Part shown: positions 29,779-39,263 of the stretch, in pieces | Layout of the letters: every line of letters begins with the position of its first letter | Position numbering within the stretch: the stretch's first letter is position 1 | Notes under the pieces: generated by a model | Databases searched by the model: none | The model's input: only the letters and a program-made list of their open reading frames with translations | What the model was told of the DNA's origin: nothing | Program-made: the position numbers and the translations under genes | Source: Parietichytrium sp. I65-24A | Taxonomy: Eukaryota; Sar; Bigyra; Thraustochytrida; Thraustochytriidae | DNA length: 64,000 nucleotides | Assembly (NCBI GenBank): GCA_012862575.1 | Contig: BLSF01000044.1 | Span: 124,001-188,000 of the forward strand | Direction: 5' to 3'

Positions 29779-31014
29779 TCAGCGCCTACCTTTGTCTAGC
29801 TCGTCTACCTTAAGGCCGTACGACGACGGGAGAATGCACTCCCCGGCGTCCTTGCCCTGGATCTTGCCGTCCTTCAGGTACTCTTTGTTGATAAGCTTTT
29901 GGTTCCACTCAATGATGGTGTCTATCATTGGTGTCTCCACGTCGAGCAGGAGAGCAATGTCCTTGAAGGTGCAGAGTCCAAACGGGAGGTCGGTTTCGAA
30001 AAATTTGTGCGCGAGAATAGGGACGATCTTGCCTTCCTCGACCTCTTTGTATGGCACGTTGTGACTTCCGAATGCTTTGTTCGTCTTGACAGTGGAGGTA
30101 AGCGTGGAGTCATCCTTGACCTGGTCCAGGTAATTCTCCAGAATGCAAGTTCGCAATCGAAAGTCCTCGTGAAGATGCTTATTGTCAGGATAGTGCTTGG
30201 CCAACGCCTGCACAATCGCGACGAGCTCGTCATCAAGCTTTGCGAGAGCATCCGCAGAGTCATCAGTGAGTCCCGCGTAGATTCGCACCGGAAGGTCGTC
30301 CTTGTTGTACGGAGTCTTTCCGTCCCAGTCCTTGAAGAGCCCGTACAGAATGGGAGGGTGAAGAGACGGATTGTTGGGCCAGAGTGTCGAGGCGAGGAAA
30401 TCAGTGTCACGCATATCCTCGATGCGGAGGATTTTCTTCATGACGTCTTTCACACCATGCTGGTCCTTGCCGTCCTCTGTGGCGATACGGAGCATGCGCT
30501 TGGCGCCGAACACGACACCAGTCTTGCCGTACTCCTTCGTTCCACAGCACCAGGGAATGAGCTGAGTACCAAAGATGATGTAATTCCCCTTGCCGAGAGC
30601 GTCGGCGGCAACCCAGTTGAAGCCTCCATAAGCACAGATGGAGCCTACCATAACCTGTTTCTCACGATCAATGTGCGGACTGATCAGGTCCTTGAGCACT
30701 GCTGGATTGTGGTGGATCGGAATGCCAGCAATGAAGATCATGTCGCTCTGAGGGATGCATTCTGCGGGGTCTGAGGTGATGATATCCACCTCTTCCTCCA
30801 GGTGCTCCTCACCGCCCAGGTACTCATTGTCCTCATTCACAAACCCAACCTTCTTCGACCAATCTTTCGGTCGGCGTGTGAGGATCGCGACATCGTGCCC
30901 AGCTTGCTTCGCCAACACCGCAAAGATCGGCGTCGAGTTCCCGCCTCCAACCACCGTCACAAACAATTTGCCACCGTCTTCGGTCTTCTGCTTCTTCTGC
31001 ACGGGTTCCGTCAT
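29779..31014 (-). CDS. NAD(P)-dependent opine (octopine/nopaline-type) dehydrogenase
   Basis: These enzymes reductively condense an amino acid with a 2-oxo acid (often pyruvate), regenerating NAD+ much like lactate dehydrogenase under low oxygen. The 411-residue frame has the N-terminal Rossmann fold beginning LFVTVVGGGNSTPIFAVLA (dinucleotide loop GGGNST). A mid-protein stretch (SDMIFIAGIPIHHNPAVLK) follows, then the C-terminal NAD/NADP octopine/nopaline dehydrogenase domain with the conserved NPSLHPPILYG, including the catalytic His and substrate region. The length matches animal octopine and tauropine dehydrogenases. The N-terminal PVQKKQKTEDGG is a short basic/acidic leader without a clear targeting signal, so a cytosolic location is likely. 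Substrate cannot be told from sequence. Confidence 0.9.
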   Translation of the reverse strand: MTEPVQKKQKTEDGGKLFVTVVGGGNSTPIFAVLAKQAGHDVAILTRRPKDWSKKVGFVNEDNEYLGGEEHLEEEVDIITSDPAECIPQSDMIFIAGIPIHHNPAVLKDLISPHIDREKQVMVGSICAYGGFNWVAADALGKGNYIIFGTQLIPWCCGTKEYGKTGVVFGAKRMLRIATEDGKDQHGVKDVMKKILRIEDMRDTDFLASTLWPNNPSLHPPILYGLFKDWDGKTPYNKDDLPVRIYAGLTDDSADALAKLDDELVAIVQALAKHYPDNKHLHEDFRLRTCILENYLDQVKDDSTLTSTVKTNKAFGSHNVPYKEVEEGKIVPILAHKFFETDLPFGLCTFKDIALLLDVETPMIDTIIEWNQKLINKEYLKDGKIQGKDAGECILPSSYGLKVDELDKGRR

Positions 31015-31235
31015 GATGCTCTTCTTGCTCAGCCCTCGTTCACCGCGCAGCCACCGCCCTCTCCCAGCTCCAACTCCAGCTACTGGTACGCCAATCCCTT
31101 TCGAGAGCCTTTCGAGCCCCAGTGTCCAACCGCCTTGGCACCTCTCCTGACTTGCTTCAACAAAGCTGAATCTGCCAAGACCGTTGCTCCTTCTTCGTGC
31201 AGTTACCCTGCCAACGCGATGTCACTGTCAACGCA

Positions 31236-31312
31236 AATGCGAATGCGAATGTGAATGCGAATGTGAATGTGAATGCGAATGCGAATGCGAATGTGAATGC
31301 GAATGCGAATGC
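31236..31312. repeat. (GAATGC/GAATGT)n hexamer array
   Basis: About twelve GAATGY units lie in tandem, about 220-300 bp upstream of the opine dehydrogenase start. It reads as NANANV-type repeats in one frame and MRMRM in another, so the ORFs there are repeat artefacts. Confidence 0.9.
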
Positions 31313-31689
31313 TCTTAACGCCCAACGCTCCAGTGTCTTCAGCGTCTCCAGCGTCTCCCGAGCTCAGACACGTTCAAAGCTACATAGTTAGTTACGGTAA
31401 GTTAGAGGACATCGGATCTTGCCATGTTCGCCATCTTCGACAAAATGAATCAAAAACAACATTCACTGTCATACTCTGTCAACTCAGAGTCTGAGTTTAA
31501 CGACGAAGCGGCCTGCCATTGCGTGTGGTACAGTGGTTAGTAAGGTTTATGTTAGTAATGGAGAGGCGTCCGAATGGCGTGCTTTAAAATAAATTAATTT
31601 GAAATCCTGGCACTGCTAGCACATGGTAGTACTCGCTTAGAGATCAATTCGTTGCTCTTTCGGAGGTCAGGGCTAGTGAGCATGTCTTT

Positions 31690-32035
31690 GCGGTTAGCGG
31701 TTATTGTCAAGTTGTTTTTGATTTTGCTTTCTGTTCTGATTGTTGTTGTCTTGGTTGTGGCTGTCTTGATCTGTTGTTGTCCTTACTGTCTTAGGGTGTT
31801 GTCTTGCTTGGTTGTTGTTGTCCTTGGTGCATATTGTTGTTGGTTTCATGGTGTCGGTTGTCTTCATCTGTTGTTCTGTTCTCAGTGTCCCTGTTGCTGC
31901 AAGTTTTGTTGGTTGTTGACTTGCTTGTTTGCTGTGCTCTTTGGTTGTTTCGTTGTTGTCCTTGGTTGCCGTTCTTGCTGTCTTCTGTTCTTGCAGTTGT
32001 CCTTGTTCCAAAGTCGTTTTGGTTGTGTCTTTGAC
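31690..32035. repeat. TTG/TTGT-rich low-complexity tract
   Basis: A 340-bp stretch is dominated by TTGTTG, CTTG and GTTGTC words. It gives an open Leu/Val/Cys frame on one strand and a Gln/Thr/Asn frame on the other, neither protein-like. Confidence 0.75.
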
Positions 32036-32654
32036 GATTGACTGATGATGCTTTTGTTGTTATAGACGGAAGAATTACAAACTAATTTCGACTTCAAGTT
32101 GTTTGTGGAATTTGGTCAAAGCGGACATGCGGGGCCAATGAGAAACACGCTCAGCGGCTCATCCGATCTCTCTGTCAAGTATAAGCTAACCAACCCGCCA
32201 CACCTTCTTCAAAATTCAGCATCCTCCAACTCTGCAATGGCGACAAAGACGACGGACTCTCGGCAGCGTGCGTTGACTTTGCGTGAACGTTGAACCGCGA
32301 TTGGAACCTTCAAGTGTTGGACAAGCAAGCAAAGCAGGTCTGCCTGACACTGACACCTGGGAAGGATAAGCTCACTAGGCTCCCGAGGCTCCAGTGAGGC
32401 TGCTATCTCCCTCCGTAACCTCGCTTATCAGCCCGCGTCTTGTGTTCTAGTCGACCTGGTGGCAAGAGATTGGCAAGAGTGGCAAGTGCTTTTGTTTTTT
32501 GTTTGGAAACTGTTTGGTTTGCCAGCAGACTCTGAGAGACGGAACGAAGGAGGTCGTCTGTCTTTTCGAAAGGCTTTCAAAAGCAGCCGCTATCTTGAGC
32601 AAGTTTTGCGGAGGTCTGCGACTCTGCGACTCTGCGTCGCCAGCGCGGGAGGAG

Positions 32655-33473
32655 ATGAGCGGGCTCAGAGCGATGGAACTCGGGAGGTTCGTGGCGCAGC
32701 TGGCCGCGAAGACTCCCACGCCGGTGAGTGCGCAACGTGGTGGGACTTGTGTCGTCAACGAGACCGGGCATGGCTTTGGTTTTAGTTTGTTGGTTTCTGG
32801 TTGACGTGTTGGTTTGTTGACATGGATGGCTTGAACAATGGCGTGGGATTGGTGACCGACCGGTTCGTGTGGGTTGGACTGCGAACACAGGGGGGAGGAG
32901 CTGCAGCGGCGGTGGCAGCGAGCTTGGTACGTTGGCAACTTATTCTTTGAATTTGAAATGTGGGGCCTGACGTAGCGAGTTCTGCGACATCTGCAGGGCG
33001 TGGCGAGTGGATCGATGGCAGCCATTTACACGCAGCGCAAAAAAGACGAGCTCAGTGGCGCCGCGGAGAAGGCCAGGGCAATCGCCAAGTCTTTGCAAGA
33101 GGCTTCGGAAACTTGCTTGCAGATTGCAGATCGCGATGCACAAGCATACACCAACTTGCAGGCCACTTGGAAGAAAGACCACGGATTCACCGAGGAACAG
33201 GTCGATAACATCAAGAAGGATGCGCTCCAAGTCCCCGTAGACCTCGTCGAACTGTGTCACTCGCAGGCGACTGCAGTTCACGAGTTTTTGCCACTGTGCA
33301 ACCCAAACATCAAATCAGACGCAAAAGTAGCAGTGCACCTTCTGGCCGGAGCAGCGCGAGCAGCGTATCAGACTGTGTTGGTGAACAACCCTGACCAGCC
33401 CCTACGAGGCAAGTTGGACGCTCTCCTGAGCGATATTTCTGCAATCGAAAATGGTGTGCTGTCCCCAAAGTAA
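32655..33473 (+). CDS. Stand-alone methenyl/formimino-THF cyclodeaminase (FchA/FTCD_C family), three exons
   Basis: The family acts in one-carbon folate metabolism, as formimino-THF cyclodeaminase or methenyl-THF cyclohydrolase. The coding sequence is join(32655..32723, 32891..32926, 32997..33473). Exon 1 ends LAAKTPTP at a GTGAGT donor. Exon 2 is only 36 nt and encodes GGGAAAAVAASL. Exon 3 opens GVASGSMAAIYTQRK after CTGCAG. All junctions are phase 0 and give 193 residues, near the 200-210 of bacterial FchA. Joined, they rebuild the family signature TPTPGGGAAAAVAASLG, then a helical bundle (KARAIAKSLQEASETCLQIADRDAQAY, with the conserved D-x-x-A-Y/F) and a C-terminal helix pair. In animals this domain is usually fused to a formiminotransferase; here it stands alone. 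Confidence 0.88.
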
Positions 33474-33661
33474 ATGCAAAAAAGCCCAAGCTGCTGCCAG
33501 CGTTGTCCAACGACGAAAAGCGATGGGCACAATAAAATAAAAGAGCCGAGAAAATAGAAAAGAGGATAATTCAAGTGTGAAAAAAATTGCCTACATGAGA
33601 TCAAATGTACTTGCGCGTCAAGAGCAAAGGTAAAGAGAGTATAAACTACTTCTCATCTGTC

Positions 33662-36437
33662 CTACTCTGGCAAAAGATCCAGGCCAGTTGGAGACCCAAA
33701 GCTTGCCTCAGTCATCGGGCTTCTCGCATCGTTGATGTTACTGACTGGTGACGACATGTTCAGCAAATCGTCCAAGTCATCGCCTCCTTCTTGCTCATCG
33801 CCATCTTTTTCGTCAAGGTCATCCTCCTCCGCATACTTCATCGCCTGGGCGATGCGATCCTCAAGAGTCATACGCACCCCTTGGTCGTTAGGGTTTGCTA
33901 ATTCAGCATTAAACGAATCGTCGTCCGATAGTGGGGAGGTCAGAAAGTCCAGCGCCTTACTCGGCGACTTTGGGTTTTTGATCTTGACATCATCGTCCTC
34001 GTCCTCTTCCTCCTCTTCCTCGTCTGTCTCTTCTTGAAGCTTGGGCGTGTCAAGAGCCTCCAATTGGTTTGCATCCTCGGCGCTGCCACTTGGCACCTCT
34101 GTGTCCGGCATTTCCAGCGCTTCAGGCTCGACCACGGATTTTGGCTCTGGTGGCTTTGGGCCGTTCGTTTCTGCCTTCGCAGGAGAGATCTGAGGAGCAG
34201 GACTCGTCGCCTTAGTGGCGCCTTTTGTAGCGGGTGTCACAGTAGTCTTCTCCGCGGGCGACTTTTCAGGGGTAGATTGCTTCTTCGCCGAGGAGGAGCC
34301 TGCCTTGCGAGTTCCGCTTGAGCGAGCAGATGACCGAATCTTTTCTAGATAAGATAGCGGCTTTTGTGTGCGAGGGGTGGTTGTCGCTGAAGCCCCGGGC
34401 GCCGGCGACGGAGCACCTGCGGCATCAGGCTTCGGAGAAGGTGACGGTGAAGCAGAAGAGCCTCCGAGGGACGCGCGTGGCTGGAAAGTGCAGTCCTTCA
34501 TCTCCTCTTCTTCCTTCTTCTTGTCCATCTCTTTTAACTTATCGTTCATGCCCGACACATCCGCGAGGCGGTCCCAGATTGGCTTGGAAGAGCTACTGGA
34601 CGACGCGTTTGCTTTGGAAATTTTTGGCTTGAAGCTGCACTCCGCCATTTCTCTTTCCAGTCTCGCCCTTTCTAGCTCTTCTTCCTTCTCCTTGAGCTTC
34701 TTGCCTTCTTCGTTCAGGCGCTCCCACACAGGGCGCCCACCTGAGCTGGTTGGGGAAGACTTGTTTTCCTTCCGTGTCGGTGTCTGGCCCAGTCCCGAGG
34801 TTTCTCCTGCGTCTCGCACAGCCCCAGTACCTTCCTTGTGGAGCCTTTCGAAGACCTCCTCGCCATTCTAGAGCAAGCAACACACACTTCTGTTAGAGTC
34901 AAACAGTTGGGGAGAGAAAGGGCACGTCGACAACAAACACGAAAATAAACTGCCCATACTATGCTATACTTACCGAACGAGGAGTTCCGTTCCCCAGTGA
35001 GTTGCGAACGTTAGGCTGGAAAGTGCACTCTTTAAGTTGCTCCGTGGAGATCTCATCCGCGTTTTTGGCAGCAGCGACATTCTTCGGCGCGCTCAGACGA
35101 TCAATAGTCCCCGCAGAGAGTCTCGCCCGCATATTGCTCGAAGGGCGCTTCTGCTCCATCTCCGCGCTCTCCTCTAGCCTGGACGACCTCGACTCCGCCT
35201 CGTGGTAAAGACGCTCATGAATACTTCCTTGCGGGCCTTTGCTAGGTGTTGGCGCACGCGCAATCTTCGGCTGAAAGGTGAACGTCTTCCTTTCTTCCTC
35301 TTCCTTCTGCTTGCGCAGCGCTTCCCTCTTCGCCTCTAGCGTCTTGCTGTACTGGGCCAGTCGCTCCTGCACGGACCCTACTGCAGGCGCCGCAGCAGCC
35401 CCGACTCCCACTGACCTCCGCCGGTTGATCTTGGGCTGGAAGGTGCACCCTTCCAGCTCGCGCTGCTCCTTTGCGACTTGCTGCCTCTCCTGCTTCTCCT
35501 TGAACTGTCTCTGCAGCTCCTCCACTCTCGCAGACGGATTCGGCGACGGCGGCCTTGCTTGTCTAGCCTTGGCGGTGATCTTGGGCTTGAAGCTGTACTC
35601 GGCGGCCTCCTGCTGCATGCGCTGCTCGATGGCGGCCTTGCGCTTCTCCTCAAGCTGCTTGGCGTTTGCGTACAGGCTCTCGGCGCGCTTGGCGGGCGAC
35701 ACTCCGCGCGCGATGGACCCCCTGCGATTCGAGTTGGTGCGAGGCTTGAACGTGCATTCATTCAGCTCCGCGCTGACACCGGACAGCTCGCGCTCTTTCT
35801 CCTTCCTCGCGTTGGCTTCCTCGTACAACATCTCCGTGCGCGTCTTGCCGGGCGTAGTGGCGCGGTGCTCGCGCAGCTTTTTGCTGCTGACCAGCTTGGG
35901 GGAGAAGCTGCAGTCCTGCTTGATGAACTCCTCGCGTTTCTTCTCCAAAGACGCGCGCTGCTCGGCCGCGCGGTCGAACAGCTTGCTGGGACCCGGGACG
36001 ATCGAGCGGCGGCGACCTGATGTGGGCGACCTGCTTGCTGCACTCTCTGCAGTAGGAGACTTGGATGAGGACGACGAGAAAGACGACGGGGCTTGGTCGG
36101 CATTGCCGCTCTCGCTTCCTTCTTTGCTCGCGGGTTCCGCACTTTGCGCGTTGGATGGAGGCGTGGCTGAGTTGATCACTGGGGAGGCGTCCTTCTTCTT
36201 CTTGGCTGCGGAGAGGTTGGGGTTCTGAACGCCGTTGTTGCCAACGTTGTTGTGGCTGGCCACGGACTGCTGCACCTGCACCTGCTCTTTGTCGTCGTCC
36301 ATCACCTTGTCCATCTCATTGAAAGAGTGGCTGTGCTGTTTCGCGGCAAGCTCCTCGTCCATCACCGGCGACGTGGGCGGCGAGTTCATGTCGTCCATCT
36401 CCATCACCATCCTGATCTTGTCCTCCAGAGACGCCAT
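33662..36437 (-). CDS. CTFxPKI-repeat protein, two exons (889 aa)
   Basis: The coding sequence is complement(33662..34867, 34974..36437). A GTAAGT donor after ..NGTPRS and a CTCTAG acceptor before NGEEVFERL join in phase 0 with a 106-bp intron. The spliced protein has at least eight copies of [DEG]C[ST]F.P[KR] at about 175, 227, 280, 330, 385, 470, 564 and 613. The first five are spaced 50-55 residues. Each unit also has a helix with R-L-Y/ERL-x-x-E-A and a charged coiled segment before the motif. The N-terminus and the last 260 residues are Ser/Pro/acidic and disordered. I know such TFxPxI repeats only from uncharacterised protist proteins; function is unknown. It is convergent with the cyclodeaminase gene, 188 bp apart. 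Confidence 0.8.
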
Positions 36438-37516
36438 TTTAGCGCACCCAGGCTAATGCAATTAAACTCACTGTCGATCTCACTGTTTCAGCTGCCAAAC
36501 CACCGACCTGCCCGACAACGGGGACCAACTTTCGCGACTCCACAAGTCCAAAAGTCCACAAGTCCGCGAGCAGAGATATCTTTGCTCACCCTTTCTTCGG
36601 GACAATTATTTGCACAGTTGCACAGTAATTGCACAGTTATTTGCACAGTTATTTGCACCCGTCTCGTGAGGATCCCGTCTCTTTTCCCTTTGTCCCTTTC
36701 TCCCTTTTTGCAGCCGCGCTTACCGGATACGCTATTGCACTGCCTAGCCACGCGCTGCCACCGCGCATCAACTATGTATCGCCAAAGCCTTGAATGAAGC
36801 GCTCTGTGTGCGAGGACACTTGGCGTATGCGCGCGGACCGGTACTTGAGCGCTAGGACTCTGTAGTGGCTCGCCTCCTCGTGCTTAGTGCTTAGTTGCAA
36901 CGACCGTTTTAACGCTTTACGCTAAGACTACTATCGCGATTCGAGCGTAGCGTAGGGTTGTCTATGCGCCACTGGAACAGTGCTATGTGGTATTATGAAT
37001 GAGGGTAGAGGGACGTGGTAGGACGAGCGCGTAACCGATCTTTTTTTTTTCTTGAGTTTGATTTTAGATCATTTTTGATCTTTGACCTTCTGATTTTGGG
37101 GCACAATTGACTCTCCGATGAGTGAGATGAGTGGTTTGCAATGTTTGCTAAGGTAGATAAAAGGAAAGAAAGAAAGAAAGGTGTGCACGCCGGGAAGGAG
37201 TGCTGCGCAAGAGATGAGTGGCTGTGACGGCGAATGTGCTATGGGGCTGTGTTGGTGAAAGGATAGGGAGAAGCAAGCCAGAGGCGATTCGGCCAGATCT
37301 GAATTATCTGACAGTGAATTCTGAATGAAACAAAGCCGAAGAACAAACACGTGTTCTTCGGTCTTGAGGCGTAATGCTACCTACACAACTAATGATCGGA
37401 TACAGTAGAAATGCCTTGGGGAATCCCTGATCATCTTTTAGGAGTACAAGTAGAGAGCAGTAAGATTGCCCGCACAGACTGTAATTTCTTGACAGATTCG
37501 GAAGATTAAAAAAACC

Positions 37517-37687
37517 ATGGCCGAAGAGGATTCACAGCAGGTGAAAGTCCTTTCGAAGACATATCGAGATGGCTCCTCTCAAGGAGAAAGAGCAGTGCTG
37601 CATCGAAGACATAACGTCTTCTCGACGTGCTGCGGGGTTTCCTGGCTAGTCCACCAGCCCACGCGAGAGGTAAAGGTTGCCGCATGA
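37517..37687 (+). pseudogene. Possible remnant of an ABC transporter nucleotide-binding domain
   Basis: A 56-codon frame with a good start context (AAACCATGG) opens MAEEDSQQVKVLSKTYRDG and continues GERAVLH. This looks like the start of an ABC ATPase domain (..VxxLSKTYxDG..KxAVxxL). After that point no Walker A, signature or Walker B motif can be found in any plus-strand frame down to 38.4 kb. If real, it is a decayed fragment; the similarity is short and may be chance. Confidence 0.18.
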
Positions 37688-39049
37688 AGCCGCCACTGTG
37701 AGCCAAAAGTGTGAAGGGGATCTCTCTTTGCATGGGCTGACGTTTCTGTCGAAGAGATATATCTTCTACTGGTTGGCAAGTCAGAATGCAGCCCCGAATG
37801 GTTCTCGCTTCGCATTGGAAAGAAAAAATCTCCTGACAAGTCCACAACATCTTGCGTTGGAGAATGAATGGCAAGGTGACGATTCCTGCATATCTTTCGA
37901 GAGTAAACGCAAAAGGGCATATATGTGCTTCCACTGAGTGAACGGAAGCAGAGACCCATGTTTCTTTTGTGTAGTAGACAGATTCGTAGGAATGACCTTT
38001 CAAAGCATGATTCATGCACCTGGTTCCGAGAGATGCTGGCTTCTCCGAAAAAGTAAAGACTTCGGAAACAGCTTCACCTTCATCTCATGATTTCTGCTCT
38101 TTTTACAGATGGGGGATCCCCCCTCTTGCTGAGCCTTCGACGTAGTGTTGCTTTCATCGAAGGCCGTTGTCACTCTTGTCACCTTGCGCAACCATTGGAA
38201 CAGGCTACGCAATGCCTCTGGACCTCCACGACAATTTCATAATAAAATTTTCGCGGACATCTGATGGCCTTTGTGCGTTGAAAATCTATGAACTCTTGTT
38301 GTGTGTCTCTTGACGTCCTCGTCGTTCTCCTCAGCTTGCATGCATGAGAACGGAAAAGTGAAACTATCGGCAAGTTTGTTCGCCAGGTGATCAATGACTT
38401 AATTACCTTAGCCTTACTATCCATTATCTATCTCTTAGCACACGAGCGTTTCATGCAAGTCGTGCAGTGTCTCATCCGCGAAACAGTGGCCCGCCTACGT
38501 GTGAGTCCCGGCGGAGAGAGAGGATCAGGCGTGAAAGGATTTAATTTAAAGCTGGAAAGGAGAGCAGGTCGCGATTGAAAAGAACTCCGTTCTCCGCTCC
38601 CATTGACAACTGCTCTGAATCCCGAAACCAACCCATTCCCCGAACTTGCAATACATTGCATTCTCCCACCTCCTACGGTGCATACCAGTACCATAAACCC
38701 TATTCACCACTAGCATTCCGAGTACAGACTAGCTTAGCGAGCTTCACTCACTCACCATCAGTTCAGGTAAGAGGAGGATTATTTGTGTGTATATAGATCA
38801 AACTGTAGGAGTGGGAGGAAACTGACCAACTTTGTGCGCTTTGAGCGGAAGAGAGCGATTAAAACAGAGAGACAACATGAGATAACTGCAGGACGAAAGT
38901 TGGAACTTGGGGCGCGGACTAGGTTGGAGAGTAGGTGAGGCGTAGAAGCAAAGATAGCCTAGTCGCGAGGACGGATGAGGACAGAGAGTTGGCAGGACCA
39001 AACGAGGCAATAGAAACCGCTCAATTCGCGTACTAGTACACGAGTTGGC

Positions 39050-39074
39050 GAGTGGGTGAGTGGGTGAGTGGGCG
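39050..39074. repeat. (GAGTGGGT)n short repeat
   Basis: Three tandem GAGTGGGT units lie about 190 bp upstream of the BAR-SH3 start codon. Confidence 0.75.
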
Positions 39075-39263
39075 AAGAAGTAAAGGAGTAAGGGTGTAAG
39101 GGAGCGAGCGCGGGGACGTCAGTGGAGACCCATCTGTTGGGGCTCTCGTGTGTGGTCAGAGTGGCTCGATCTTGGCGGGCAAGTATTGCGCGAGGGAGGA
39201 ACACGGCTCAGAGTGAAAGGCGGACTTGGGTCGCCGCGCAAAGAGACGACCGAGCGGAGAAAA

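Larger units (their letters stand above)
31015..32654. other. Intergenic region with GAATGC array and TTG-rich tract
   Basis: This 1.6 kb lies between the divergent starts of the opine dehydrogenase and the cyclodeaminase. It contains a GAATGC/GAATGT array (31236-31312), a weak tRNA-like A-box at 31528, and a TTGT-rich, CDS-mimicking low-complexity tract (31690-32035). Confidence 0.5.
36438..39263. other. Long intergenic region
   Basis: This 2.8 kb lies between the divergent starts of the CTFxPKI-repeat gene and the BAR-SH3 gene. It contains an ATTTGCACAGTT repeat (36605-36655), a possible ABC-transporter remnant (37517-37687), and a GAGTGG repeat (39050-39074). The overlapping minus-strand frames at 37506-38019 have no recognisable protein. 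The presumed promoter and 5' UTR of the BAR-SH3 gene occupy the right end. Confidence 0.45.

Noticed and set aside
31236-31312. Regular GAATGC array considered as a CRISPR or protein repeat
   Set aside because: The units are 6 bp without spacers, in a eukaryotic intergenic region; it is a microsatellite.
31652-32041. 129-codon Leu/Val/Cys-rich frame resembling a membrane protein
   Set aside because: It is the translation of a TTG/TTGT low-complexity tract; the opposite strand is open too, as Gln/Thr-rich.
35278-36228. 316-codon plus-strand frame
   Set aside because: It is antisense to the CTFxPKI-repeat gene; Ser/Leu/Cys-rich composition mirrors the Glu/Lys/Ala codons of the real gene.
37506-38019. 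Two overlapping minus-strand frames of 146 and 169 codons
   Set aside because: They overlap each other in different frames and neither shows domains, conserved motifs or a good start context.
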